From Dysgonomonas sp. Marseille-P4361 (lineage in GTDB: Bacteria; Bacteroidota; Bacteroidia; Bacteroidales; Dysgonomonadaceae): a stretch of DNA of 64,000 bases. Below the pieces are notes generated by a model that was not told the origin of the DNA, made no database searches, and saw only the letters and a program-made list of their open reading frames with translations. The position numbers and the translations under genes are program-made. The stretch lies in the NCBI RefSeq assembly GCF_900343125.1, contig NZ_OPYL01000001.1, forward strand, positions 620,001 through 684,000. Reading direction: 5' to 3'. Positions 55,882 to 64,000 of the stretch are shown piece by piece; position 1 is the first letter of the stretch; each line of letters starts with the position of its first letter.

Positions 55882-56871
55882 ATGAAAACTGTATTAAGTG
55901 GTATCAGACCCACAGGAAATTTACACCTGGGTAACTATTATGGGGCTTTGTTGAATTTCGTAAGAATGCAACAAGAAAATAAATGTTATTTCTTTATCGC
56001 CGATTGGCATTCGCTGACTACACATCCTGATCCGACAATGATCAATGTAAATGTCAAAAATGTAATTGCTGAATATTTGGCTGCCGGAATAAATCCGGAA
56101 GTATCGACTATATATCGTCAGAGTGATGTGCCTGAAGTTGCAGAGCTTTATTTATATTTAAATATGCATGCCCGCATGGGAGAGTTAGCAAAAACAGCAT
56201 CGTTCAAAGACAAGGCAAGAAAGAATCCTGATAATGTAAATGCTGGTTTGTTGACTTATCCTACATTGATGGCTGCCGATATCTTGATTCACAATGCAGA
56301 TATGGTTCCGGTGGGAGAAGATCAAGAGCAGCACTTGGAAATGACGAGAGTATTTGCTCGCCGTTTTAACCATTTCTATAATGTAGATTATTTCAAAGAG
56401 CCTGTTCCTTTCAATTTTGGTCATAAATTGATCAGAATACCAGGGCTTGATGGTAGTGGAAAGATGGGAAAATCGGAAGGTAATTGTATTTATCTTGGTG
56501 ATGAACCAAAAGCTATAGAAAAGAAAGTAAAACGCGCAGTTACTGATAGTGGTCCGACTGAACCTAATTCGGAGAAACCGGAAATTATAGAAAATCTGTT
56601 CACTTTCTTACGATTGGTATCAGACGAAGAGGTGAACAAACACTTCGAAGAAGCATGGAATGACTGTTCTATCCGCTATGGTGACCTTAAGAAACAGATT
56701 GCCGAAGATATTATAAAGGTGACAACTCCTCTAAGAGAAAGGATTCTCGATCTAAGAGGAGATGATGCGTATTTGAACAAAGTCTTAGAAGAAGGAGCTG
56801 AAAAAGCACGAGAGAATGCTGCTAAAACTTTGAAAGAAGTACGTGAAATAATGGGTTTTAAGAAGCTGTAA
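55882..56871 (+). CDS. trpS: Tryptophanyl-tRNA synthetase
   Basis: 330 residues from the ATG at 55882; the longer frame would start upstream of the promoter. It is a class I synthetase of normal length (E. coli 334). The HIGH motif appears as GNLHLGNYYGAL (residues 12-23), the tryptophan pocket segment is CYFFIADWHSLT, and the KMSKS loop is GSGKMGKSEGN. The MVPVGEDQEQHLEMTR segment is the usual TrpRS signature. It charges tRNA-Trp. It stands alone. No trp leader peptide or T-box is apparent in the short leader, as expected for Bacteroidota. Confidence 0.96.
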   Translation: MKTVLSGIRPTGNLHLGNYYGALLNFVRMQQENKCYFFIADWHSLTTHPDPTMINVNVKNVIAEYLAAGINPEVSTIYRQSDVPEVAELYLYLNMHARMGELAKTASFKDKARKNPDNVNAGLLTYPTLMAADILIHNADMVPVGEDQEQHLEMTRVFARRFNHFYNVDYFKEPVPFNFGHKLIRIPGLDGSGKMGKSEGNCIYLGDEPKAIEKKVKRAVTDSGPTEPNSEKPEIIENLFTFLRLVSDEEVNKHFEEAWNDCSIRYGDLKKQIAEDIIKVTTPLRERILDLRGDDAYLNKVLEEGAEKARENAAKTLKEVREIMGFKKL

Positions 56872-57063
56872 TACAGTGCGTAAATCGATTGTTTTTTAAT
56901 AAAAAACAGGAAGTTAAGTCGTTTTTGTATTAACGCATCACTATAAGTTATTAGAAGAGAGTGTAAATATCATTATTTATTGCGATTGTACACTCCGAAA
57001 ATAAGCAAGATCTTTGTAGTGATGATAGTTTATAGAATTACTTAACTTTGATGATAGTTTAAG

Positions 57064-57103
57064 TCCGATGTCGTAAGGTTCTCTTGTGACATCGGATTTT
57101 TTT
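57064..57103 (+). terminator. Terminator 190 bases downstream of trpS
   Basis: A 9-bp stem (57064-57072 with 57088-57096) and 15-base loop, followed by TTTTTTT. Confidence 0.8.
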
Positions 57104-57215
57104 ATATCCAAACTTTTCTTTTCGAGCAAGTTCGAGCTCAAAAACAAATACTTTTCTTTACTTGTTTAAATTTATAGCAGGAGTCTTTATTGAGAAAGAG
57201 ACCCAGATTTAGTGG

Positions 57216-57252
57216 TAGTTACCCTCGTGTAATTAGTTACCGGTAAGTAACC
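57216..57252 (+). promoter_or_regulatory. Tandem/inverted TAGTTACC repeats upstream of the pirin gene
   Basis: TAGTTACC occurs at 57216-57223 and 57234-57241 (18-base period). The second copy forms an inverted repeat GTTAC-N6-GTAAC with 57247-57251. This resembles an operator for a dimeric regulator, for example of the HxlR or MarR kind, whose sites often have GTTAC/GTAAC arms; the regulator is not in the window. Confidence 0.4.
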
Positions 57253-57368
57253 TTAAGCTTCAAAATGGGACTTTGGTCTTATTTTTGATAATTTATATAT
57301 ACAATCCTTTTGTATAGGATATTGATAAAGTACACAAATTAATACACAATAAAAGAAAGGTAAATAAC

Positions 57369-58391
57369 ATGAAAATTAAAAAAATCTCAGATGTAGTATT
57401 TAGATTAGATGTAAGAGATCCATTTATATTGGCAGCACATCATTATGATAGCTATCCGGAAGGAAATGGCGAAATGGCTCCTAAGTATTATATAGAAGGC
57501 AGACAAAAAGGCAGTGACTTCGATGCTTCGGCTCCTTGGCGAATGTATCATGGCGATAAAGTTCCGGGATTTCCACAGCACCCACACCGCGGTTTCGAAA
57601 TAGCGACAATTATACCGGAAGGATATGCAGATCACTTCGACTCAAAAGGGACACATGGTCGCTATGGAGGAGGTGATGTGCAATTGATGAGCGCAGGCTC
57701 TGGCGTTATGCACTCCGAAATGTTCCCTTTATTGAATGATGATAAAGAGAATAAATTGAATTTATTTCAAATTTGGATAAATCTACCGGCAAAAAGTAAG
57801 ATGACCGATCCTGACTATAAAATGTTGTGGAGAGAGAATATCCCCGTTGCTGAAGTAGAATCTCCTTCTGGAGGGCGTACGCGAATAAAAGTGATACTAG
57901 GAGAATATTATGGGGTAAAAGCTCTGGGCGCATTAAAGAACTCATGGGCTGCAGATGAAAAAAATCATATGGGCATTGCTCTTATCGAAATGGAACCAAA
58001 TTCAGAATTTAAGTTGAATAATGTATCAGCTTCTATGAATCGTTTCTTGCTGAACTATGAGTCAGATGTGGCAGTGACGATTGGTGGTACTCCATTAATG
58101 AAGGATCAGATGGCAGATTTGTATGGTGATCAAGAGATTGTAATCAAATCAGGGGATTCCTCAGCTAAGCTATTTTTGCTTGAAGGTGAGCCTATCAATG
58201 AGCCAGTAGCTGCATATGGACCTTTCGTTATGAATACGAATGCAGAGCTCCAAGAGGCCTTTGATGATTTCAGGAAAACTGAGTTTGGCGGATGGCCTTG
58301 GGGAGAAAAGGAATCTGATATAATAGTGGATAAAGATAAAGGGCGTTTTGCAAGCTATCAGTTTGGAAAAGTAATCGATAAGCCTGAATAA
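57369..58391 (+). CDS. Pirin-family bicupin protein
   Basis: 340 residues. The N-terminal cupin carries the pirin metal site: two His in HPHRGFEI (about residue 72-79), a third His in the [15 protein letters not shown] region and a Glu in [10 protein letters not shown]. The C-terminal cupin (about 195-330) is degenerate. The chain is longer than many pirins (about 230-300), with an insertion at the start ([20 protein letters not shown]). Family members include quercetinases and redox-sensitive regulators; which applies here is unknown. It is a single gene preceded by repeat-rich regulatory DNA and followed by a strong terminator. Confidence 0.9.
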   Translation: MKIKKISDVVFRLDVRDPFILAAHHYDSYPEGNGEMAPKYYIEGRQKGSDFDASAPWRMYHGDKVPGFPQHPHRGFEIATIIPEGYADHFDSKGTHGRYGGGDVQLMSAGSGVMHSEMFPLLNDDKENKLNLFQIWINLPAKSKMTDPDYKMLWRENIPVAEVESPSGGRTRIKVILGEYYGVKALGALKNSWAADEKNHMGIALIEMEPNSEFKLNNVSASMNRFLLNYESDVAVTIGGTPLMKDQMADLYGDQEIVIKSGDSSAKLFLLEGEPINEPVAAYGPFVMNTNAELQEAFDDFRKTEFGGWPWGEKESDIIVDKDKGRFASYQFGKVIDKPE

Positions 58392-58415
58392 CTCTATCTC
58401 TAGATTAATATGAAG

Positions 58416-58460
58416 AAAGCTTATTTGCTTGATGTATTTCAAGCAAATAAGCTTTTGTTT
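58416..58460. terminator. Long hairpin terminator between the pirin and antiporter genes
   Basis: A 15-bp perfect stem (58417-58431 with 58440-58454) with an 8-base loop; the plus side runs into a T-rich tail. It ends at the 3' end of the minus-strand antiporter gene and may serve both. Confidence 0.85.
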
Positions 58461-60715
58461 TATGGCGTAGCTAGTATTAAAGTTGAAGGCATTGTATTTA
58501 CCAACTTTGGATTTTTCTTTTTCAAGTCTTTCCATCCTCTTAGGCTAATGATAACCAGATCGTATTGGCGAAGAAGTTTCTCGTTGATAAGGCTCGTTTC
58601 ATCCCAATATTCGATGCTATTAAGCTCATCTTTCTTTAGTTCCTTCAGCGATTTGACAAAGTCTAAAGAATTGTCGGAAAGTTCAATATTATCCCAGAAT
58701 GTAATGCGTACTCCTTGTATATTTTTTTCTATAAATTCTCCGATAAAAGCATCGTCGTCATCTAATAAGGGTACAAAAATATTCTGTATGTCTTTTAGCT
58801 TACGATCAATAAATATTCCCACAGGTGCATCAAGCTTTGAAAGTATATAGCGGGTTTTGTCTTCAAACGGAGAAATAGAGTTTTTTCTTCTCGTGCTATT
58901 AAAAGGGCTGGTTATAGTTCGAATGATTCTCATAAAACCTCCTAAGACTACGCTATCTGTGTAGAAGTTACCTCTGCTGCCTATCAGTACAAAGTCATAT
59001 TCTCCTTTATTTGCTATTTTTACTATACTTTTTTCTGAATGGCTGGAAATGTCGAATATTGTTTTTATTTCTGTGTTTAGTTCCTCTGCTTCCTTTATAA
59101 TTGGTTTGAATAGCGACTTCTCTTCATCTTCCACATTGTACTGATTCAATACATTTCCTTCGGTAGCATGCAGCATTGTTAATTCGATGGAAGATTGTTG
59201 CTTTTTGGAGATGAAGTTCGCCATATTTAATAATTTCTTTCCACTCTGGCTACTGGCAAAAGGGATAAGTACCTGTTTTTTCTTGCTAACAGGAATCTCT
59301 GAAGACTCTTTTTTCTTGAATAGTTTATTTATTAAGCTGAGACTAGGAGAGGTCATGAATGTTGTTGTCAGTGCCATAATGACCATCATGGCAAAGATCT
59401 CCGGACTTAAAATACCTAGGTCTAATCCTATATTAAGAACAACCAGTTCCATTAATCCCCTTGTATTCATAAGGGCACCGATGATCAGACTGTCCTTCCA
59501 TTTTATACCAACAAAGCGTGCTGCTAATGCACTGCCGAAGAATTTCCCAGTGATTGCTACAGTTATAATTAAACCGCAGATGAGCCATAGATGAGTGGTG
59601 TTGAGTAATCCAATTTCTGTTCTTAATCCTGTATATACGAAGAAAAGAGGGAGTAGTATGATTAAAGCAACATACTCTATTTTTTCTATCAGCTGGTTTC
59701 TAAACTTCATATTTGTAGGCATCATCACTCCAGCCAGAAAAGCTCCGAATAGAGCATGAATGCCAATTAATTCTGTTATGTATGCAGAGATAAAGAGGAT
59801 GATGAAGAACAAAGCAGCCATTGATTTGGATATGTCTCTGCGTGATTGTTGAAACTCGACAATCCGTTTTAGAACGGGTCTCACTACTTTGAACATGATC
59901 ACAATGTAGGTTATTGCCGCTGCTATAACGAATAGGGAACTGGAGAATGATCCGGCTTTAACAATTGCTATAACCGCAGCCAAAAGACACCACGCTGTTA
60001 CATCATCTATTGCGGCACAAGTGATAACCATTGGTCCTATTGGTTGTTTATTGATACCTTTCTCGTGAATTATACGAGCTAGTACGGGGAATGCGGTGAT
60101 ACTCATGGCTATACCCATAAATAGAGCAAAAGAAAGGAAACTTACATGAGAATGAGTAAATTCTTCGTAGATAAAATATGCTAAAATGACACCTAGTGCA
60201 AAAGGGAATATAATGCTTGCATGACTGATGACAACAGCATTTTCGGCCTTATTTTTTATTGTCCTCAGGTCAAGTTCCATTCCTATTATAAACATGAACA
60301 ATATTAGTCCTATTTGACTCAATAAACCGATGTTCCCTAAGGACGTTTCAGGGAATAGCATTGCCGATATTTCAGGGAAATAATATCCTAAAAAAGAAGG
60401 CCCTAGTATAACTCCGGCTATTATTTCACCTACTACAGCGGCTTGTCCTATCAGTTTGCATAACCATCCAAATAACTTTACTGCAAGAAGGATAACAATT
60501 AATTGGGCTAATAATACAATGGTAGGAGTTGCAATATTCTCAAGCAGATTGTCAAGAAAAATAGTCCATGATGATCCTTCGGTATGATTGTTCAGTACGA
60601 TCTGTTTCGAGATGTCCTCAATGTTTTCCTTGCCGGCATCAAGCGTGAATATAATAAGCAATAGGAAAATTCCTATTGTGGTTATATAGAATATCAGATT
60701 TTTATGTTTTTTCAT
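58460..60715 (-). CDS. CPA2-family cation:proton antiporter with C-terminal universal-stress-like domains
   Basis: 751 residues. An N-terminal membrane segment (8-26) and a periplasmic loop precede the antiporter core (about 60-445), with twelve or so membrane helices. Family marks are GEIIAGVILGPSFLG, LFMFIIGMELDL, SITAFPVLARII and the CAAIDDVTAW segment with the acidic ion-binding residues, as in KefB/NapA-type carriers. From about 465 a soluble part resembles two USP-type nucleotide-binding folds (VLIPFASSQSGKKLLNMA, DFVLIGSRGNFY). It likely exchanges Na+ or K+ for protons under cytoplasmic control. It is a single-gene unit. Confidence 0.9.
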   Translation of the reverse strand: MKKHKNLIFYITTIGIFLLLIIFTLDAGKENIEDISKQIVLNNHTEGSSWTIFLDNLLENIATPTIVLLAQLIVILLAVKLFGWLCKLIGQAAVVGEIIAGVILGPSFLGYYFPEISAMLFPETSLGNIGLLSQIGLILFMFIIGMELDLRTIKNKAENAVVISHASIIFPFALGVILAYFIYEEFTHSHVSFLSFALFMGIAMSITAFPVLARIIHEKGINKQPIGPMVITCAAIDDVTAWCLLAAVIAIVKAGSFSSSLFVIAAAITYIVIMFKVVRPVLKRIVEFQQSRRDISKSMAALFFIILFISAYITELIGIHALFGAFLAGVMMPTNMKFRNQLIEKIEYVALIILLPLFFVYTGLRTEIGLLNTTHLWLICGLIITVAITGKFFGSALAARFVGIKWKDSLIIGALMNTRGLMELVVLNIGLDLGILSPEIFAMMVIMALTTTFMTSPSLSLINKLFKKKESSEIPVSKKKQVLIPFASSQSGKKLLNMANFISKKQQSSIELTMLHATEGNVLNQYNVEDEEKSLFKPIIKEAEELNTEIKTIFDISSHSEKSIVKIANKGEYDFVLIGSRGNFYTDSVVLGGFMRIIRTITSPFNSTRRKNSISPFEDKTRYILSKLDAPVGIFIDRKLKDIQNIFVPLLDDDDAFIGEFIEKNIQGVRITFWDNIELSDNSLDFVKSLKELKKDELNSIEYWDETSLINEKLLRQYDLVIISLRGWKDLKKKNPKLVNTMPSTLILATP

Positions 60716-60737
60716 CTGCCTCTGTCTTTTTATTAGG

Positions 60738-60745
60738 CAAATATA
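60738..60745 (-). promoter_or_regulatory. Candidate -7 box of the antiporter gene
   Basis: TATATTTG on the minus strand, 23 bases before the start, fits TAnnTTTG. Confidence 0.45.
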
Positions 60746-60872
60746 GGAATTAAAAACAATTCGAAGTCTAGGGGTTGAGAAGAGAGATGTGTTAATAATT
60801 TAGAATATAAATCCTTTGCGATTACAAGCTTCAGATAGTTCTATGTGGATTTCTATAAGTCAAAAAAATTAA

Positions 60873-60880
60873 TATCTTTG
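60873..60880 (+). promoter_or_regulatory. Candidate -7 box of fhs
   Basis: TATCTTTG, 34 bases before the fhs start; no TTTG at -33. Confidence 0.5.
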
Positions 60881-60913
60881 TTTACTAATAAAAGTAAGCC
60901 AAAAGATTGAGAT

Positions 60914-62581
60914 ATGAAGAGCGACATTGAAATTGCTAGAAGCATAGAACTTAACAAAATAGCAGATATTGCGAGTCAGATTGGGATTGATTCCGAAGTA
61001 GTCCATAATTATGGTAAATATATCGCAAAAGTACCTATCTCTTTGATTGATGAAGAGAAAGTGAAAAAAAGTAATCTTATTCTTGTTACAGCAATTACAC
61101 CGACAAAGGCAGGGGTTGGTAAAACAACAATGTCAATAGGTTTGATTCTTGGCTTGAATAAGCTAGGTAAAAAAGCAGTAGTCGCATTACGTGAGCCATC
61201 TTTAGGCCCTTGCTTCGGTATGAAAGGCGGTGCTGCTGGAGGTGGCTATGCTCAAGTTCTGCCGATGGAAGACATTAATCTTCACTTTACTGGCGATTTT
61301 CATGCTATCACTTCTGCTCATAATATGATAACGGCTTTATTGGATAATTATGTCTATAGAGCTAAAGGAACTGAAAAAGATCTAAAAGAAGTTCTTTGGA
61401 AAAGAGTACTAGATGTAAATGATAGAAGCTTAAGATATATAGTGTCTGGATTACATGGATCTGCTAATGGTATTCCAAGCGAATCGGGTTTTGAAATAAC
61501 TCCTGCTTCGGAAATAATGGCAATCCTTTGCTTGTCTAAAGACCTTGATGATCTGAAAAGACGTATAGGAAATATTATACTAGGCTATACCATGAAAGGA
61601 GAGCCTTTTACTGTTAATGATCTTGGAGTGACAGGAGCTATTACTGTCTTGTTAAAAGATGCGATTAATCCAAACCTTGTGCAGACAACAGAACATACTC
61701 CTGCCTTTGTACATGGAGGACCGTTTGCAAATATTGCTCATGGATGTAATTCTATTATTGCTACTAAAATGGCAATGTCTCATGCTGATTATGTTATTAC
61801 AGAAGCCGGATTTGGGGCAGACTTGGGTGCAGAGAAGTTTTTTAATATAAAATGCCGTAAGGCAGGTCTGTCTCCAAAACTAACAGTAATAGTAGTGACA
61901 ACTCAGGCTCTTAAAATGCATGGAGGTGTTCCGGTAGAAAACATTAAAGAACAGAATGCAGAAGGATTGAAGAAAGGCTTCGCTAATCTGGATAAGCATA
62001 TTAGTAATATGAAATCTTTTGGACAGAATGTATTAGTAGTTTTGAACAAACACTACATTGATTCAGAAGAAGAAGTGGCTCTAATAAAAGACCATTGCAG
62101 TAAGGTTAATGTAAGCTTTGCTGTGAACGAGTCTTTTGTGAAAGGAGGAGATGGGGCTATAGAGTCAGCAAGAGAAGTTGTACGCTTGGTAGAAGAGTCT
62201 CCTTCCCAAAAGTTAGAGTTTACTTATGACGATACGGACTCAATTGAAGTGAAAATACAGAAGATAGCCCAGAAGATTTATGGAGCAGCCTCTGTAGAAT
62301 TGAGTAATAAGGCGAAGAAGAAGATCGGGATGATAAATAAACTAAATATTAGTCATTACCCGGTTTGTATTGCAAAAACACAATATTCGTTCTCTGATAA
62401 TGCTCATGAATATGGTACGCCTAGTGGGTTCTCTATAACAGTGAATGATATTGTGATTAACAATGGAGCTGAATTTATAGTTGCTATAGCAGGAGATATT
62501 ATGCGTATGCCTGGTTTACCTGCTGTTCCTCAAGCAAATTATATTGATATTGTAGATGGCTTCATTGAGGGATTAAGCTAA
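60914..62581 (+). CDS. fhs: Formate-tetrahydrofolate ligase
   Basis: 555 residues, the usual length. The P-loop-like motif [11 protein letters not shown] (about 62-72) binds ATP. The [23 protein letters not shown] segment (in parts), the [14 protein letters not shown] motif and the [20 protein letters not shown] region (in parts) are diagnostic of FTHFS. It makes 10-formyl-THF from formate, ATP and THF and feeds purine and formylmethionine synthesis. The next gene starts 8 bases after its stop, so they form one unit despite unrelated functions. Confidence 0.96.
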   Translation: MKSDIEIARSIELNKIADIASQIGIDSEVVHNYGKYIAKVPISLIDEEKVKKSNLILVTAITPTKAGVGKTTMSIGLILGLNKLGKKAVVALREPSLGPCFGMKGGAAGGGYAQVLPMEDINLHFTGDFHAITSAHNMITALLDNYVYRAKGTEKDLKEVLWKRVLDVNDRSLRYIVSGLHGSANGIPSESGFEITPASEIMAILCLSKDLDDLKRRIGNIILGYTMKGEPFTVNDLGVTGAITVLLKDAINPNLVQTTEHTPAFVHGGPFANIAHGCNSIIATKMAMSHADYVITEAGFGADLGAEKFFNIKCRKAGLSPKLTVIVVTTQALKMHGGVPVENIKEQNAEGLKKGFANLDKHISNMKSFGQNVLVVLNKHYIDSEEEVALIKDHCSKVNVSFAVNESFVKGGDGAIESAREVVRLVEESPSQKLEFTYDDTDSIEVKIQKIAQKIYGAASVELSNKAKKKIGMINKLNISHYPVCIAKTQYSFSDNAHEYGTPSGFSITVNDIVINNGAEFIVAIAGDIMRMPGLPAVPQANYIDIVDGFIEGLS

Positions 62582-62589
62582 TTTGTATT

Positions 62590-63435
62590 TTGAAGAAGAT
62601 TTGTATTACTGTAATCTGTTACTTTATATTTATCCCCTTTCTGAAAGGGCAGATAGCATATGAAAAGGAGGATTCATTGATATATGAATCTTACATGGAA
62701 GAATTTGTGTCTAAAAAAAATCTTTCAAATTCAGAACTATTGGCAAATACAGCCCTATTCTTCTTAGATAAACCGTATGTAGCTTCTACTTTAGATCAGA
62801 ACAAGACTGAATCTTTAGTTGTTAATTTACGAGAGTTTGATTGTGTTACATTTGTTGAAAGTTGTCTGGCACTGGTCTTAACTCTGAAAGCTGAAAATCC
62901 ATCTTTTGAGAAATTCTGTCATACGTTACAAACTATACGTTATCGTAATGGAATTATAAAAGGTTATACTTCCCGTTTGCACTATACGAGTGATTGGATT
63001 TATGAGAATGAAAGAAATGGTTTTTTTGAAGATGTTAGTGGAAAGTGTGGGGGAGTAAAGATGATCAAGGGAGTAAGCTTTATGACAAAAAACGCTCATT
63101 TATATAAGCACTTGGCAAATGATTCTAGCTGTATTTCAGAAATGAAAGAGATAGAGAAGAATCTAAATAAACGTCATCGCTATGTGGTTTTACTCTCTTC
63201 TTATATATCAGATGCACAAGAAAATATTAAAAGTGGGAATGTTATAGCTTTTGCAACTAAGATAGATGGCTTGGATTATTCACATATTGGAATTGCATAC
63301 TGGCGAGAAGGAGAACTATGTCTTATTCATGCTTCTAGTAAGGAAAAGAAAGTGATTGTTGATGAAAAACCTCTGCCGTTATATTGTAAGCAGTCAAAGA
63401 CGTGTTTAGGAATAAGTGTTTTGAACGTTAAATAA
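62590..63435 (+). CDS. DUF1460 (N-acetylmuramoyl-L-alanine amidase-like) exported protein
   Basis: 281 residues. The only start that keeps a full signal peptide is the TTG at 62590 (KKICITVICYFIFIPFLKG follows); no in-frame ATG precedes the signal. The NlpC/P60-like catalytic Cys is in REFDCVTFVES (about residue 80), a candidate His in LHYTSDW, and a second conserved His in YSHIGIAYW near residue 237. DUF1460 enzymes of Bacteroides act on peptidoglycan fragments as amidases. It is probably periplasmic. It is translated 8 bases after fhs and followed after 9 bases by a CPBP protease gene. Confidence 0.85.
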   Translation: MKKICITVICYFIFIPFLKGQIAYEKEDSLIYESYMEEFVSKKNLSNSELLANTALFFLDKPYVASTLDQNKTESLVVNLREFDCVTFVESCLALVLTLKAENPSFEKFCHTLQTIRYRNGIIKGYTSRLHYTSDWIYENERNGFFEDVSGKCGGVKMIKGVSFMTKNAHLYKHLANDSSCISEMKEIEKNLNKRHRYVVLLSSYISDAQENIKSGNVIAFATKIDGLDYSHIGIAYWREGELCLIHASSKEKKVIVDEKPLPLYCKQSKTCLGISVLNVK

Positions 63436-63444
63436 TGAATATAT

Positions 63445-64000
63445 ATGTTGAAAAGAGATTTGTTGTATGGTATGGGCGGATGGTCCCAACTTTTCTTTTT
63501 TCTTTTTCTTTTTTCGTCTAGCTATATTTTAGCTTTTCTGCTGATATTTTCGTTTGTAGATATAGAGCTTATGCAGTCTTCTTCTACAGAAATGAGAATG
63601 GCAATGGTTATTCAATCAATATGCCTTTTCCTTGTGCCATCTTTGGCCTTTGTGGCTTTATGTGAGAGAAGTTCCCAATCCTACCTAATTCCTAACAAAG
63701 AAAAGAATATATACTTTTTATTATTAGCTGTTCTTTTGATTATTGTCATACAACCGTTGGTTGGCTCTATCGGTTATTATAATCAACAAATGACATTGCC
63801 CGAATCCATGTCATCTATTGAAAGGTGGATGAAACAGAGTGAATCTAGTGCAGAGGAGTCTTTAAAGTTGCTTTTGGGGGATAAAACAGTTCTCAGTCTA
63901 TTGCTTAATGTCTTAGTACTCGGAGTTGTTGCAGGGATTACAGAGGAAATATTTTTTAGAGGATGCTTGCAGCAAATTATAGGAAAGATTGTTTCTAATA
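63445..64000 (+). CDS. CPBP (CAAX-type) intramembrane metalloprotease, 3' partial
   Basis: The frame is open from the ATG at 63445 to the end of the window (185 residues seen; the family is usually about 280-320). Hydrophobic segments are visible at about 17-40, 52-75, 88-107 and 155-165. The catalytic EExxxR motif is present as Glu167-Glu168-x3-Arg172 in ITEEIFFRG. Family members are membrane-embedded metal proteases related to Rce1 and often process small peptides. It begins 9 bases after the DUF1460 stop, so fhs, DUF1460 and this gene look like one operon. The second half, with the distal metal-binding His residues, is outside the window. Confidence 0.85.
   Translation, partial: MLKRDLLYGMGGWSQLFFFLFLFSSSYILAFLLIFSFVDIELMQSSSTEMRMAMVIQSICLFLVPSLAFVALCERSSQSYLIPNKEKNIYFLLLAVLLIIVIQPLVGSIGYYNQQMTLPESMSSIERWMKQSESSAEESLKLLLGDKTVLSLLLNVLVLGVVAGITEEIFFRGCLQQIIGKIVSN

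Larger units (their letters stand above)
56872..57368 (+). other. 497-base intergenic region between trpS and the pirin gene
   Basis: No coding frame of interest. From left to right: a 7-bp inverted repeat GAGTGTA / TACACTC around 56969-56995; a 12-base direct repeat GATGATAGTTTA at 57021 and 57050; a terminator at 57064-57103; the repeat-rich TAGTTACC region at 57216-57252; and an inverted repeat ATACAA-N5-TTGTAT at 57299-57315. The stretch before the terminator may be the trpS trailer or a small RNA. Confidence 0.45.

Overview
The window is a low-GC chromosomal segment of a Bacteroidota bacterium, most likely from the order Bacteroidales; a Dysgonomonas-like genus is my inference, not something the sequence proves. 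Supporting signs are two SusC/SusD-type glycan loci, the type IX secretion regulator PorX, Bacteroidota-type promoters (a TAnnTTTG -7 box, sometimes with a TTTG -33 box about 19 bp upstream), weak ribosome binding sites, a eukaryote-like NADP isocitrate dehydrogenase and outer-membrane lipoproteins with acidic residues after the lipid-bearing cysteine. I see no rRNA operon, insertion sequence, prophage, CRISPR array or integrase.

Layout. 1-3.1 kb: tail of a glycan locus (SusD-like lipoprotein, cut by the window edge, then a surface GH18 endoglycosidase-like lipoprotein). 3.1-11.7 kb: an L-rhamnose island, with rhaB-rhaA-rhaT-rhaD on the minus strand and a divergent AraC-type regulator followed by a GH78 alpha-L-rhamnosidase. 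11.8-19.2 kb: housekeeping genes (porX, tsaE, a YhcC-like radical SAM protein, a PBP4-type peptidase, an AI-2E family permease, a DUF3127 SSB-like protein, rpsO, argB). 19.4-21.5 kb: PII protein and ammonium channel. 21.5-24.7 kb: an ECF sigma factor, a probable anti-sigma factor and two secreted beta-repeat proteins in one minus-strand operon with a candidate self-recognised promoter. 24.8-27.1 kb: dnaX with a probable slippage site, a CDGSH iron-sulfur protein and tRNA-Leu(TAG). 27.3-42.7 kb: a probable beta-glucoside/beta-glucan utilization locus (membrane-spanning LuxR-type regulator, SusC, SusD, PKD-domain binding lipoprotein, GH5, two GH3). 43.1-46.3 kb: a Fib_succ-domain protein facing a TPR/AraC membrane regulator. 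46.3-64 kb: tRNA-Gln(CTG), tyrS, guaB, a DUF4026-like protein, an ExoX-like exonuclease, dnaN, a DMT-type protein, icd, an esterase-like hydrolase, trpS, a pirin, a CPA2 antiporter, fhs, a DUF1460 protein and the start of a CPBP protease, which the window end cuts.

How the parts work together. The rhamnose island links release of terminal rhamnose (GH78) to uptake (RhaT) and breakdown (RhaA, RhaB, RhaD). The rhaB promoter has a tandem direct repeat where a -33 box would sit, as expected for activation by the AraC protein. The second glycan locus has surface import and binding genes but no obvious surface endo-enzyme, which points to import of ready-made oligosaccharides trimmed in the periplasm by GH5 and GH3. 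Most other genes are core metabolism and replication.

The observations most worth following are the dnaX slippage site (A10 run, immediate -1 stop, downstream hairpin), the SSB-like acidic tip on the DUF3127 protein, the tandem repeat at the rhaB promoter, the ECF-type promoter ahead of the sigma/beta-repeat operon, and a terminator-like hairpin between the binding-protein and enzyme genes of the glucan locus. I did not find a clearly new multi-gene system; the sigma/anti-sigma/GIN operon is the nearest candidate, because its effector function is unknown.
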